A stretch of DNA of 64,000 nucleotides, from the NCBI RefSeq assembly GCF_012935325.2, contig NZ_JABBYG020000001.1:868001-932000 (forward strand), in the 5' to 3' direction. The translations under genes were made by a program, and so were the position numbers. The stretch is from Paenibacillus sp. PL91 (GTDB lineage Bacteria > Bacillota > Bacilli > Paenibacillales > Paenibacillaceae). Of this stretch, positions 44,428-51,714 are shown piece by piece. Below the pieces are notes generated by a model that had not been told where the DNA came from, searched no databases, and saw nothing but the letters and a program-made list of their open reading frames with translations. Every line of letters begins with the position of its first letter. Positions within the stretch are counted from its first letter, which is position 1.

Positions 44428-45609
44428 CTGGAACGTCTATGGACGAAGTCGTTTATTCTCTTGACTGTCGGGATGCTTTTTTTGTTTACCGGATTTTATT
44501 TACTGCTTCCGACTCTGCCACTGTTCATCAAAAAAATGGGCGGCAATGAATCGCAGGTCGGTCTGGCGGTGGGCGCGTTTATGCTGTCTGCCGTTATTTT
44601 CCGTCCGATCGTCGGCGGGCTGCTTGATCGATTCGGAAGACGCCCGTTTATCGTGTGGGGACTACTTCTCTTCGCCTTAGCGATGTATATGTATGACTGG
44701 GTTGGTGGAATCCTCGTTTTGATGGCAATTAGAATATTGCACGGAATGAGCTGGGCCGTTTCCACTACCGCGGTTTTCACGGCGGTTACGGATATCATAC
44801 CCTCTGCCCGCCGAGGAGAAGGAATGGGGTGGTTTAGCACAGCCATGACACTTGCAATGGCGATCGGCCCATTGTTTGCCATCTGGGTTATACAAAACCT
44901 CTCGTATCATGCGCTGTTTCTAATCGCCACCGGACTCTCTGTCGCAGCGCTGCTCTTGACGATGGGGGCAAAAATGCCTTTCCGACCGCAACCAAGCTCT
45001 CGGAGAATCGAATTATTCGAAAAATCGGTATTGCCCGTTACAGCATCGGTTTTTTTTCTGACTGTCGCTTATGGCGGCATTACCGCTTTTGTCCCGCTGT
45101 TCACAGATTCAATCAAGGTTAATTCCGGCGCGTTCTTTCTGGCTTATGCGGCAACGCTTGCTCTGAGCCGTCCCATTTCAGGGAAACTTTCAGATCGCTA
45201 TGGCGAGAAGTTTGTCATAGTCCCGGGCCTTTTGATTACAATTTCCGCATTAATTGTTTTAAGCTTTTCGAACGGATTGTTCGGCGTACTCTTTTCAGCG
45301 GTTCTGTACGGGATCGGTTTCGGTTCTGCGCAGCCAGCTCTTCAAGCAGCAACGATACGGCTAGCACACCCTGACCGTAAAGGAGTTGCCAACGCTTCCT
45401 TGTTGACTGCTACCGACCTCGGCATCGGTTTTGGTGCGATCATGCTGGGCTGGGTCTCCCAGTACACGAGCTACCAGGTATTGTTCACGGTCAGCGCCGT
45501 GTCAGTAACGTTTTCCTTATTAGTGTTCACTTTCTTTGTGAAAAGATTGTTGAATGAGAATCGTTTAAGCCTTCTGAAAGTCGATGAAACTCCTATTTCG
45601 ATGGATTGA
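44428..45609 (+). CDS. MFS transporter (DHA1-type) with apparent CTG start
   Basis: 393 residues if begun at CTG 44428, which has GAGGAGGA exactly 7 bases upstream and gives the natural-looking N-terminus ERLWTKSFILLTVGMLFLF; the next usual start, TTG 44461, would cut into helix 1. Twelve helices are expected. Motif A is GGLLDRFGRRPFIV, with a repeat GKLSDRYGEKFVIV in the second half. Proton-driven export of small molecules across the cytoplasmic membrane. It follows the broken MerR gene and its promoter. Confidence 0.86.
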   Translation: MERLWTKSFILLTVGMLFLFTGFYLLLPTLPLFIKKMGGNESQVGLAVGAFMLSAVIFRPIVGGLLDRFGRRPFIVWGLLLFALAMYMYDWVGGILVLMAIRILHGMSWAVSTTAVFTAVTDIIPSARRGEGMGWFSTAMTLAMAIGPLFAIWVIQNLSYHALFLIATGLSVAALLLTMGAKMPFRPQPSSRRIELFEKSVLPVTASVFFLTVAYGGITAFVPLFTDSIKVNSGAFFLAYAATLALSRPISGKLSDRYGEKFVIVPGLLITISALIVLSFSNGLFGVLFSAVLYGIGFGSAQPALQAATIRLAHPDRKGVANASLLTATDLGIGFGAIMLGWVSQYTSYQVLFTVSAVSVTFSLLVFTFFVKRLLNENRLSLLKVDETPISMD

Positions 45610-45624
45610 GTGTGGTAATTTGCG

Positions 45625-45652
45625 AAAAAAAAGACCGATTTTTATATCGGTC
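45625..45652 (-). terminator. Intrinsic terminator (minus strand)
   Basis: GACCGAT / ATCGGTC hairpin at 45633-45652; on the minus strand it is followed by T8 and ends the 69-codon gene, while sitting 24 bases after the MFS stop. Confidence 0.85.
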
Positions 45653-45668
45653 AAGTAGAAGCTCTTTT

Positions 45669-45878
45669 TTAGACGAAAAATGAATTTGCTGTTCTATGGA
45701 TAATACTTCCGTCAGACATACGAACGGAATCATCGTTATATCCAATAATCGTAGCGGCTGGCCTAATCTGCATACCGTTTTGCATGGCTTTGATTATAGC
45801 CTTTTGAGCAATCGCTACTTCAAAATCTTTGTTTGTAATTAGTCTTTGACCTTCTTGAAGTTTAATTTTCTGTTGCAT
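45669..45878 (-). CDS. Small protein of unknown function (69 residues)
   Basis: ATG at 45878 with GTGGAGGG 9 bases upstream and its own terminator. Residues include KLQEGQRLITNKDFEVAIAQ and the ending MSDGSIIHRTANSFFV. No signal peptide, no Cys. I do not recognise a family. The clean start and terminator make it a likely real gene. Confidence 0.62.
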   Translation of the reverse strand: MQQKIKLQEGQRLITNKDFEVAIAQKAIIKAMQNGMQIRPAATIIGYNDDSVRMSDGSIIHRTANSFFV

Positions 45879-45954
45879 TTAAACATACCCTCCACGGTTT
45901 TTTTTATTTTTTATGCTAAGGTCAAATATTACACTAAAAACTTCATACAAAGCA

Positions 45955-46056
45955 ATGGTAGAGAATAAAATTCAAGATGGAATCGTCAATTTTTTTCCTC
46001 GAAGGACAGCACCTGGTACTGAAAGTAACGAGAACCTATTCATAGAAGCCGCTTAA
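45955..46056 (+). pseudogene. Possible 3' gene remnant ending at an orphan terminator
   Basis: A 33-codon frame (MVENKIQDGIVNFF, then SNENLFIEAA) stops inside the 5' arm of a good terminator at 46046-46070. There is no ribosome-binding site, so it is more likely the tail of a lost gene than a small gene. The remainder of 46071-46281 has no structure I can support. Confidence 0.3.
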
Positions 46057-46070
46057 TTGCGGCTTTTTTT
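46046..46070 (+). terminator. Orphan intrinsic terminator
   Basis: AAGCCGC / GCGGCTT around TTAATT, followed by T6. No intact + strand gene ends here. Confidence 0.85.
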
Positions 46071-46281
46071 GATTTTATAGTGATGAGGGGGCTGAAGGAA
46101 TGCTTTTTATATATGATGGTTCAACAGGCTGCCGTTCGGTCTATGACGGATTGAATCCATCTTTATTATGAGAAGGAGATTCTTTTTTTATTCCTATCAT
46201 TATAGACAATTTTGATCTTGGATTGAACAAACAGAGAACGTTACCGGCAATGATACTCCTCCTAATTTGAACTTGGTGGAC

Positions 46282-47667
46282 CTATGACTCTTCCAATTGC
46301 CCTGTTTCACGGCGCCGCCAACTCATGAATACCAAGGACAATGCAATTACCGAGAGGATAACCCCAAGCAGTCGAAATCCCCCGGCGCTGAACTTATCTC
46401 CCATTACGATGCCTAGCAACAAGGAAGAGAGAATGGTCCCCAGATATCTCGATGTCATAAATACTCCGGATGCTACACCGATCATTTCTTTTGGAGAACT
46501 TTTGAACAAGGCCGCTTGCATACCGACATTGTTCAACCCATTGCTAATACCGAATGCAGCTAACGCCAAACACACGCTGATAACCGGTGAGGTTTGATTC
46601 AATGTCGCTAGCCATACTGACCCAAGTGTCATCAGTATTCCGGATACTAGCAATGCTGGTCGTGATCCTGATTTTTCTACCCATCGTCCTGCTAATGGAG
46701 AAACAACGAGCGAGCACAAACCCAGGCTTAGCATGAGAATCCCTGTATGGAATTCGCTGACATGACGTACCATTTGCAAGTAGGAGGGGAGCCCGAAAAA
46801 AAGCGAGTAATAAAGTACGTTAACGAGCATGAATTCGATATTGACCCAAGTCATCACAGGATATTTGGCAAATGTGCGTAAAGGAATAAAGGGTGACGTC
46901 GCTTTTAACTCATGTCTTACGAAAGCCCCCAGCGAAACGAGACCTATCAATCCAACGATGACATGTCCATATGAGACATGCCCCGAAGATTTTGCAGACA
47001 GTAATCCAATGAGTAGGGCAACGAGACCGACAGTAAAAAGAAGGATCCCTGACGCATCAATCCGTTTAGACCATTTTCGAAAGGAAATGTTGCGTGCATC
47101 TGATGTTGGCGGTCCGTCCTTAGGGATATTCCTCCAAGCTAAGAGGAAGCCCGTTACTACGATTGGAATATTGACGAAAAAGATAGCTGGCCAGTCCCAC
47201 CAGTGAATCAAGACCCCACCGAGAAAGGGGCCAATTGCTGCTGCTCCTGATAGAAATATGGACAAAACCGACAGCGCAGACGCTTGTTTCTCCGTGATAT
47301 GAATTCGCACAATGGCCATTCCAACTGAAACCATCATGCTAGTTCCGATGGATTGCACAATTCGAAACACGATGAGCCACCCAAAGTTTGGTGAAAATGG
47401 AGCTAATAGTGACGCAACGAAGGCTACAACAAGCCCTGTAAGAAATATCTTCTTGCGACCGAATAAATCACTCGCTTTTCCCATGACAGGTTGAGCGATG
47501 CTGCTTGCAATGTAGAAGGAAAAAATTATCCAGGAAACTACCGTAAAGTCAAGGCGATACACATCTTGCAGCCTTGCAATAGCCACAGAAATCATCGAAG
47601 AATTTAATGGGTTCAAAAGTACCCCCATTCCAACGGAAATCATCAACCACCTGCTGCGAGCATTCAT
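46282..47667 (-). CDS. MFS transporter, DHA2-type (drug or metabolite efflux)
   Basis: 461 residues from ATG at 47667 (GGGGGGACC upstream; the longer reading to 47703 lacks a site). Fourteen-helix DHA2 pattern with GVLLNPLNSSMISVAIARL in helix 1, motif A GKASDLFGRKKIFL and motif C GAAAIGPFLGGVLI. Divergent from a LysR gene, 116 bases apart, the usual layout for regulated efflux. Substrate unknown. Confidence 0.9.
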   Translation of the reverse strand: MNARSRWLMISVGMGVLLNPLNSSMISVAIARLQDVYRLDFTVVSWIIFSFYIASSIAQPVMGKASDLFGRKKIFLTGLVVAFVASLLAPFSPNFGWLIVFRIVQSIGTSMMVSVGMAIVRIHITEKQASALSVLSIFLSGAAAIGPFLGGVLIHWWDWPAIFFVNIPIVVTGFLLAWRNIPKDGPPTSDARNISFRKWSKRIDASGILLFTVGLVALLIGLLSAKSSGHVSYGHVIVGLIGLVSLGAFVRHELKATSPFIPLRTFAKYPVMTWVNIEFMLVNVLYYSLFFGLPSYLQMVRHVSEFHTGILMLSLGLCSLVVSPLAGRWVEKSGSRPALLVSGILMTLGSVWLATLNQTSPVISVCLALAAFGISNGLNNVGMQAALFKSSPKEMIGVASGVFMTSRYLGTILSSLLLGIVMGDKFSAGGFRLLGVILSVIALSLVFMSWRRRETGQLEES

Positions 47668-47783
47668 TTTTGGTCCCCCCATAGCGAAGCGTATTAATGC
47701 CATCGTACTTGAAAGCGTTTATTTATTCCAACGCATTTTATGTTATGATTTCATTGATTAGAAGGAATGAAGGAGGGTGCAAA

Positions 47784-48674
47784 ATGGAACTGCTTCAACT
47801 GCAATATTTTCTTGCGGTAGCTCGTTTGGAACATGTGACCGAAGCTGCACGAAGTCTGCACGTTACTCAATCGTCACTAAGCAAAACGATTCAACGTTTG
47901 GAAGAGGATTTAGGGGTCCCTCTATTCGATCGAATAGGGAGGAGGCTGCGTTTGAATGAGTTCGGCAGCAGATTCCTTCGCCGTGCAGAAAGGGCGTTGT
48001 TTGAATTGGAACAGGGGAAGCAGGAGATTAGTGATCTTTCCAGCCCGGAGCATGGCACACTCGAATTGGCAGTGACTACCGCTAGCACGTTACCCAAAAT
48101 CCTTCGGGAGTTTAGGAAAAAACGGCCCTATATCCAATTTCATGTTCAAATGCTGACCACTCAGGAAATGGTTACGCTTCTTCATAGAGGAGAGGTCGAT
48201 TTCTGCTTGTCCTCACCACCTATTCAAGGGGATGACATTGGATGTCAAATCGTGTACATCGACCCGATCCTAGTAGCTGTACCGAAGGGGCATCGGCTGG
48301 CAGACCGAAGCAGCGTATCCTTGTCAGAACTAAGGGATGAATGGTTTGTCGGTGTAAAGAAAGGCTACGGTACTCGCGATCTAGTGGACGCTATATGCAA
48401 ATCGGTTGGATTTGCACCTAAATATGTATATGAGGGAGATGAGCCTGCAAGGCTGAGCACTCTTGTGGAAGCAGAAATTGGCATAGCCTTCATACCAAGC
48501 ACGGCTAGATTTTCACGGGAGCATATTAAATATCTCCAAGTAGAGAATCATGAATTGGTACGGGAGATAGCTTTAGTATGGAACAGGAGTCGGTACATTT
48601 CGCGGGCTGCTCTTGAATTCCGTGAGGTTGTTGTACAATATTTTGAGGCGTTATCCAAACAGACAATAAATTAA
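47784..48674 (+). CDS. LysR-family transcriptional regulator
   Basis: 296 residues from ATG at 47784 (GAAGGAGGG upstream; the in-frame extension to 47697 overlaps the promoter region of the MFS gene). N-terminal helix-turn-helix: MELLQLQYFLAVARLEHVTE, ARSLHVTQSSLSKTIQRLEE, LGVPLFDRIGRRLRL. The C-terminal substrate-binding half includes GTLELAVTTASTLPKILREF and EAEIGIAFIPS. Probably controls the divergent MFS gene and itself. Similar in size to GltC/YwbI-type regulators; effector unknown. Confidence 0.91.
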   Translation: MELLQLQYFLAVARLEHVTEAARSLHVTQSSLSKTIQRLEEDLGVPLFDRIGRRLRLNEFGSRFLRRAERALFELEQGKQEISDLSSPEHGTLELAVTTASTLPKILREFRKKRPYIQFHVQMLTTQEMVTLLHRGEVDFCLSSPPIQGDDIGCQIVYIDPILVAVPKGHRLADRSSVSLSELRDEWFVGVKKGYGTRDLVDAICKSVGFAPKYVYEGDEPARLSTLVEAEIGIAFIPSTARFSREHIKYLQVENHELVREIALVWNRSRYISRAALEFREVVVQYFEALSKQTIN

Positions 48675-48810
48675 AAAGAAGAATGATCGAAAACATGTGT
48701 TACAAGCATTAGCTAATGTTGATTTTAATAATCCTCTGGAAAATGCCGCAGAAGCACTTGCTCTTTTGGAAGAGAAAAACACGGTCGGAAAACTGGTTTT
48801 GCAAATGTAA
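48670..48810 (+). pseudogene. C-terminal fragment of a zinc-type quinone oxidoreductase/alcohol dehydrogenase
   Basis: In frame after the LysR stop, the sequence reads about 46 codons ending NAAEALALLEEKNTVGKLVL-QM and a stop. That is the standard C-terminus of MDR quinone oxidoreductases. No start codon with ribosome-binding site and no upstream body: a remnant. Confidence 0.7.
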
Positions 48811-48845
48811 GCCTGACCACTGTCTATCCTTAATAAAACAGTCTT

Positions 48846-48877
48846 AAACATCGCCTAAAAGATGGCGATGTTTTTTT
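48846..48877 (+). terminator. Intrinsic terminator
   Basis: AAACATCGCC / GGCGATGTTT with following T-tract; 35 bases after the oxidoreductase fragment, and probably its original terminator. Confidence 0.85.
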
Positions 48878-48911
48878 GATGTTCAAATTAATGCTTGCTA
48901 GACGTATACCT

Positions 48912-48943
48912 GAAGAGAAGCCGCATGCCTGCGGCTTCTCTTC
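48912..48943. terminator. Perfect 13-14-bp hairpin at the 3' end of the LuxR-type gene
   Basis: GAAGAGAAGCCGC / GCGGCTTCTCTTC, loop of about 6; just beyond the stop codon of the minus-strand regulator, without a clear T-tract. Confidence 0.7.
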
Positions 48944-48944
48944 G

Positions 48945-51008
48945 TTATTTAAGCATTTTCCGAACCAGCTGAGTCCGGCTGCTGACATCCTGCTTCTCGA
49001 AGATCGATTTCAAATGCTTCTTCACCGTTACCTCGCTAAGATACAGTCGGGCAGCGATATCCGCATTGGTCAGCCCTTCGAATACGAGGGCGGCAACCTC
49101 CTTTTCCCGGGCGGTCAAGCCATTCAGCTCCGACATGCCGCCTTCGCTTCCGCTCGTAGGGGAAACATCCATACCAGTGTCGTCCGATTCCTCCAGCGGA
49201 AGCTCGATTCGAAGGCCCGAGCGCTTGACCAGCTTCCGGATATAAGCATGTAGATGCTCGCCCTCTGTATCCCGAATGAAGACAGGCGTCGGTGTAATGC
49301 CGTCGTAGTTCGTATGGACAGCATGATCGGCCGTATCGAAGCCGAGGCTTTCATGAGCCGCAAGGAAGAACGGGTGGGGAGCGGGGGTACGCAGCAAGAA
49401 CTCTCCGGTGAACATCAATCCGTGGAGAAAGTGGCCGATGGCCGTATGCTGGGCAGCATTCTCGTAATCGTCTTGATCGATCATATCGATAAACCAGCCA
49501 GCGCGGGTATGTTCCGGAACGGCAAACCGCTTAAGCTCTTCTTCTGTAAGGCCGGAGAAATAGGAACGGGAGCACGGATGCTCCATCAAATACGGCATCG
49601 TCTTCCGGTTGATGGGAACGAGCGAGATGAGTACCGCTATCTTCCCCGCGTCGTTTCGCATGACGCGGAGCACGTCGTATTCGAGCGAGAACAACCGGTC
49701 CAGATCGAACCATTTCAGGGAATATAGATTCTCCTCCGCAGTCAGTTTAAAGTCGAAACGGCGGTTTGTCGCAGCATCGAACAGCTTAATCGTCTGCGCC
49801 GAGGCCGTATCCTGACGGTACCGGACATAGCGCTCGAGCTCTGCACGGTGGCTCCGGCCGACGGACTCGAACGGCCGAGGGGTAGGATCGAACCAATTCA
49901 TCAGGGCATGGATCAGAGCGTCCCCGGCATAATACGTAAGCTCAAGCGCTTCATGATTGCGCAAATTTCGCGGCGAAAGCTTAAACCTTTCGTAGGCGTG
50001 GATGATGGCCCGGGTTTGAAGCCGGTCATACAGCTGAGGCGAGCGCAAACGCAATTCTTGAATCACCGCTTCACGCATTAAAGCGTGAACCGTCCAGCCG
50101 CTGTCCGTTCTTCGTACGAAGGAGAAACGGATGAGCTGATAAAATTCCGGAGTAGTCATTTCCTTCTCCATCATAAAGGAGAGTGTATCCTGATTAAAAT
50201 AACGCAGCACGGCGGCGGCTTCGACAAGGGGGCGCATATGCTCACCTGGAATTTCCCGCAGCCACTGGCTTACGATGAAAGTCAGGCTGTCGGCTTCCTC
50301 CGAGCTCTGTCCTTCGCCGGCCTGCGGTGCCTGTTGCTCCCAGAAGAACGCAAGCAGAGAAAGCGTTAACGGATGTCCCTTGGACCTGCGCCAGATGTCC
50401 CGGACTAAGGACGGATCAGATATTTGGCAGTAGCTGGCGTATCGTTCGACCGCTTCATACGGGAGATGATCCAAGTAAATTCTTGCGATCTGCGTACGCC
50501 AGACGGACGAGAGAACCCACGCTTCGGAGAGGGCATGGCGCCCGGCCGTCACGATCAGCACATTTTCGTGAAGCCGCTTGAAAAAATATTCGCGCAGCCA
50601 ATGATCGAGCGCTTCCAGCGTCTCGTAATTGTCCAGGAACAGCACCACTCGTTCGGATGCTGCCGTCTCATTCAGCTTGCGGATACTCCTCTCCAATAAA
50701 GAAGAAGCCTCCAGGCCCTCATCGTCAGGCTCCAAGCTTCTTAAGGTTTGTAAGATATGTAAACAAAAAGCATCCGGTGAACGCCAAAATCCTTCGCTGT
50801 CCATTGCAATCGAGGCGATTCCCCTTAATCTGGCCTGCCGCTGCAGCTCGTCGAGCAGACAGCTCTTGCCGACGCCGGCCGTTCCGAAGAGGTGAATCAG
50901 CCTCTTGGTTCGGCGCTCGTCCTCAAGCATGTTGATAAAGGCATTAATTTCCGCGGAGCGTCCGACCAGCAGCCGGCTTTCCAGCTCCTCCATTCTGAAC
51001 TGAATCAT
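48945..51008 (-). CDS. ATP-binding LuxR-type regulator (MalT/LAL-like)
   Basis: About 687 residues; start ATG 51008 chosen, but GTG 51020 is equally possible since neither has a strong site. N-terminal STAND-type ATPase: Walker A FGTAGVGKS, Walker B VVLFLDNYETL, and the following RKSKGHPLTLSLLAFFW-like winged region (here RRSKGHPLTLSL). The C-terminal LuxR helix-turn-helix reads LTAREKEVAALVFEGLTNAD and IAARLYLSEVTVKKHLKSIF. Lacks the long MalT tetratricopeptide region; the middle portion contains an acetyltransferase-like stretch (FFLAAHESLGFDTADHAV). GC-richer than neighbours. Divergent from the VOC/SGNH pair and a candidate activator of it. Confidence 0.87.
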   Translation of the reverse strand: MIQFRMEELESRLLVGRSAEINAFINMLEDERRTKRLIHLFGTAGVGKSCLLDELQRQARLRGIASIAMDSEGFWRSPDAFCLHILQTLRSLEPDDEGLEASSLLERSIRKLNETAASERVVLFLDNYETLEALDHWLREYFFKRLHENVLIVTAGRHALSEAWVLSSVWRTQIARIYLDHLPYEAVERYASYCQISDPSLVRDIWRRSKGHPLTLSLLAFFWEQQAPQAGEGQSSEEADSLTFIVSQWLREIPGEHMRPLVEAAAVLRYFNQDTLSFMMEKEMTTPEFYQLIRFSFVRRTDSGWTVHALMREAVIQELRLRSPQLYDRLQTRAIIHAYERFKLSPRNLRNHEALELTYYAGDALIHALMNWFDPTPRPFESVGRSHRAELERYVRYRQDTASAQTIKLFDAATNRRFDFKLTAEENLYSLKWFDLDRLFSLEYDVLRVMRNDAGKIAVLISLVPINRKTMPYLMEHPCSRSYFSGLTEEELKRFAVPEHTRAGWFIDMIDQDDYENAAQHTAIGHFLHGLMFTGEFLLRTPAPHPFFLAAHESLGFDTADHAVHTNYDGITPTPVFIRDTEGEHLHAYIRKLVKRSGLRIELPLEESDDTGMDVSPTSGSEGGMSELNGLTAREKEVAALVFEGLTNADIAARLYLSEVTVKKHLKSIFEKQDVSSRTQLVRKMLK

Positions 51009-51201
51009 CCGTTCACCCACTTCGTCATATCATTTCATCAAAATGTCCTCCACCATATTTTACACGCTCCCATGTCGTTTAGCACCTGGTTTTTACATAA
51101 AGGGTATACTTTTGGATGCATCCTTTCGGGTAATATCGCCGCGACAAAGGCGATGGTAGGATGTGTTTAGGCGAGATGCTGCCGGAAAGGATGAAGGAAG
51201 C

Positions 51202-51624
51202 ATGGCGAAGGTAAGCCGATTGGAACACATAACGCTGTACGCTCATGATGTGCGCAGGCTAGCGGCCTTTTATGAAACGGCGCTGGAGCTGAAGGAGGCG
51301 AAGACGCCTGGCGAGGACGGGACAGCTAAGCTCGGCATCGACCCTTCCTCGGGTCGGCGTGAGCTGATCATCATGAACAATCCGCATCATATGCATTTGG
51401 CTTTCTGTGCAGATACGTTGAACGACTTCAAGGCTGTATGGCACAAATTGAAGGACCTGGGCGTTTTCACCCAGGGACCGTATTGGCAGCAGGAAGGACC
51501 TACGTTTTCTTTTTTCGATCCGGAAGGGAATCATGTGCAAATCATTTGGACCGTTCAGGCAGAGTTGCCGGCCGGTAGAACGGTTACGTTCGAACAATTG
51601 GAGGAATGGGCGGACCGAACCTGA
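51202..51624 (+). CDS. VOC-family (glyoxalase/dioxygenase-like) protein
   Basis: 140 residues from ATG at 51202 (GAAGGAAG upstream). Paired beta-alpha-beta-beta-beta modules typical of vicinal-oxygen-chelate proteins: RLEHITLYAHDVRRLAAFYE (first metal His), HHMHLAFCADTLNDF and FFDPEGNHVQIIW (Glu/His region). May be a dioxygenase, a lyase or a binding protein. Followed 90 bases later by the large SGNH protein, with which it could be co-transcribed. Confidence 0.86.
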   Translation: MAKVSRLEHITLYAHDVRRLAAFYETALELKEAKTPGEDGTAKLGIDPSSGRRELIIMNNPHHMHLAFCADTLNDFKAVWHKLKDLGVFTQGPYWQQEGPTFSFFDPEGNHVQIIWTVQAELPAGRTVTFEQLEEWADRT

Positions 51625-51714
51625 ACCGACTCCGACGAATGCCAAGCCGACTCGCATGGTTTGCCGGCACAGCTTCACGCAAGATTTGTCTAATGAAAAG
51701 GAGAGGTAATTACA

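Noticed and set aside
49254..50935. Several overlapping plus-strand ORFs of 80-157 codons
   Set aside because: They lie antisense to the LuxR-type regulator, whose motifs are complete; these are GC-rich shadow frames.
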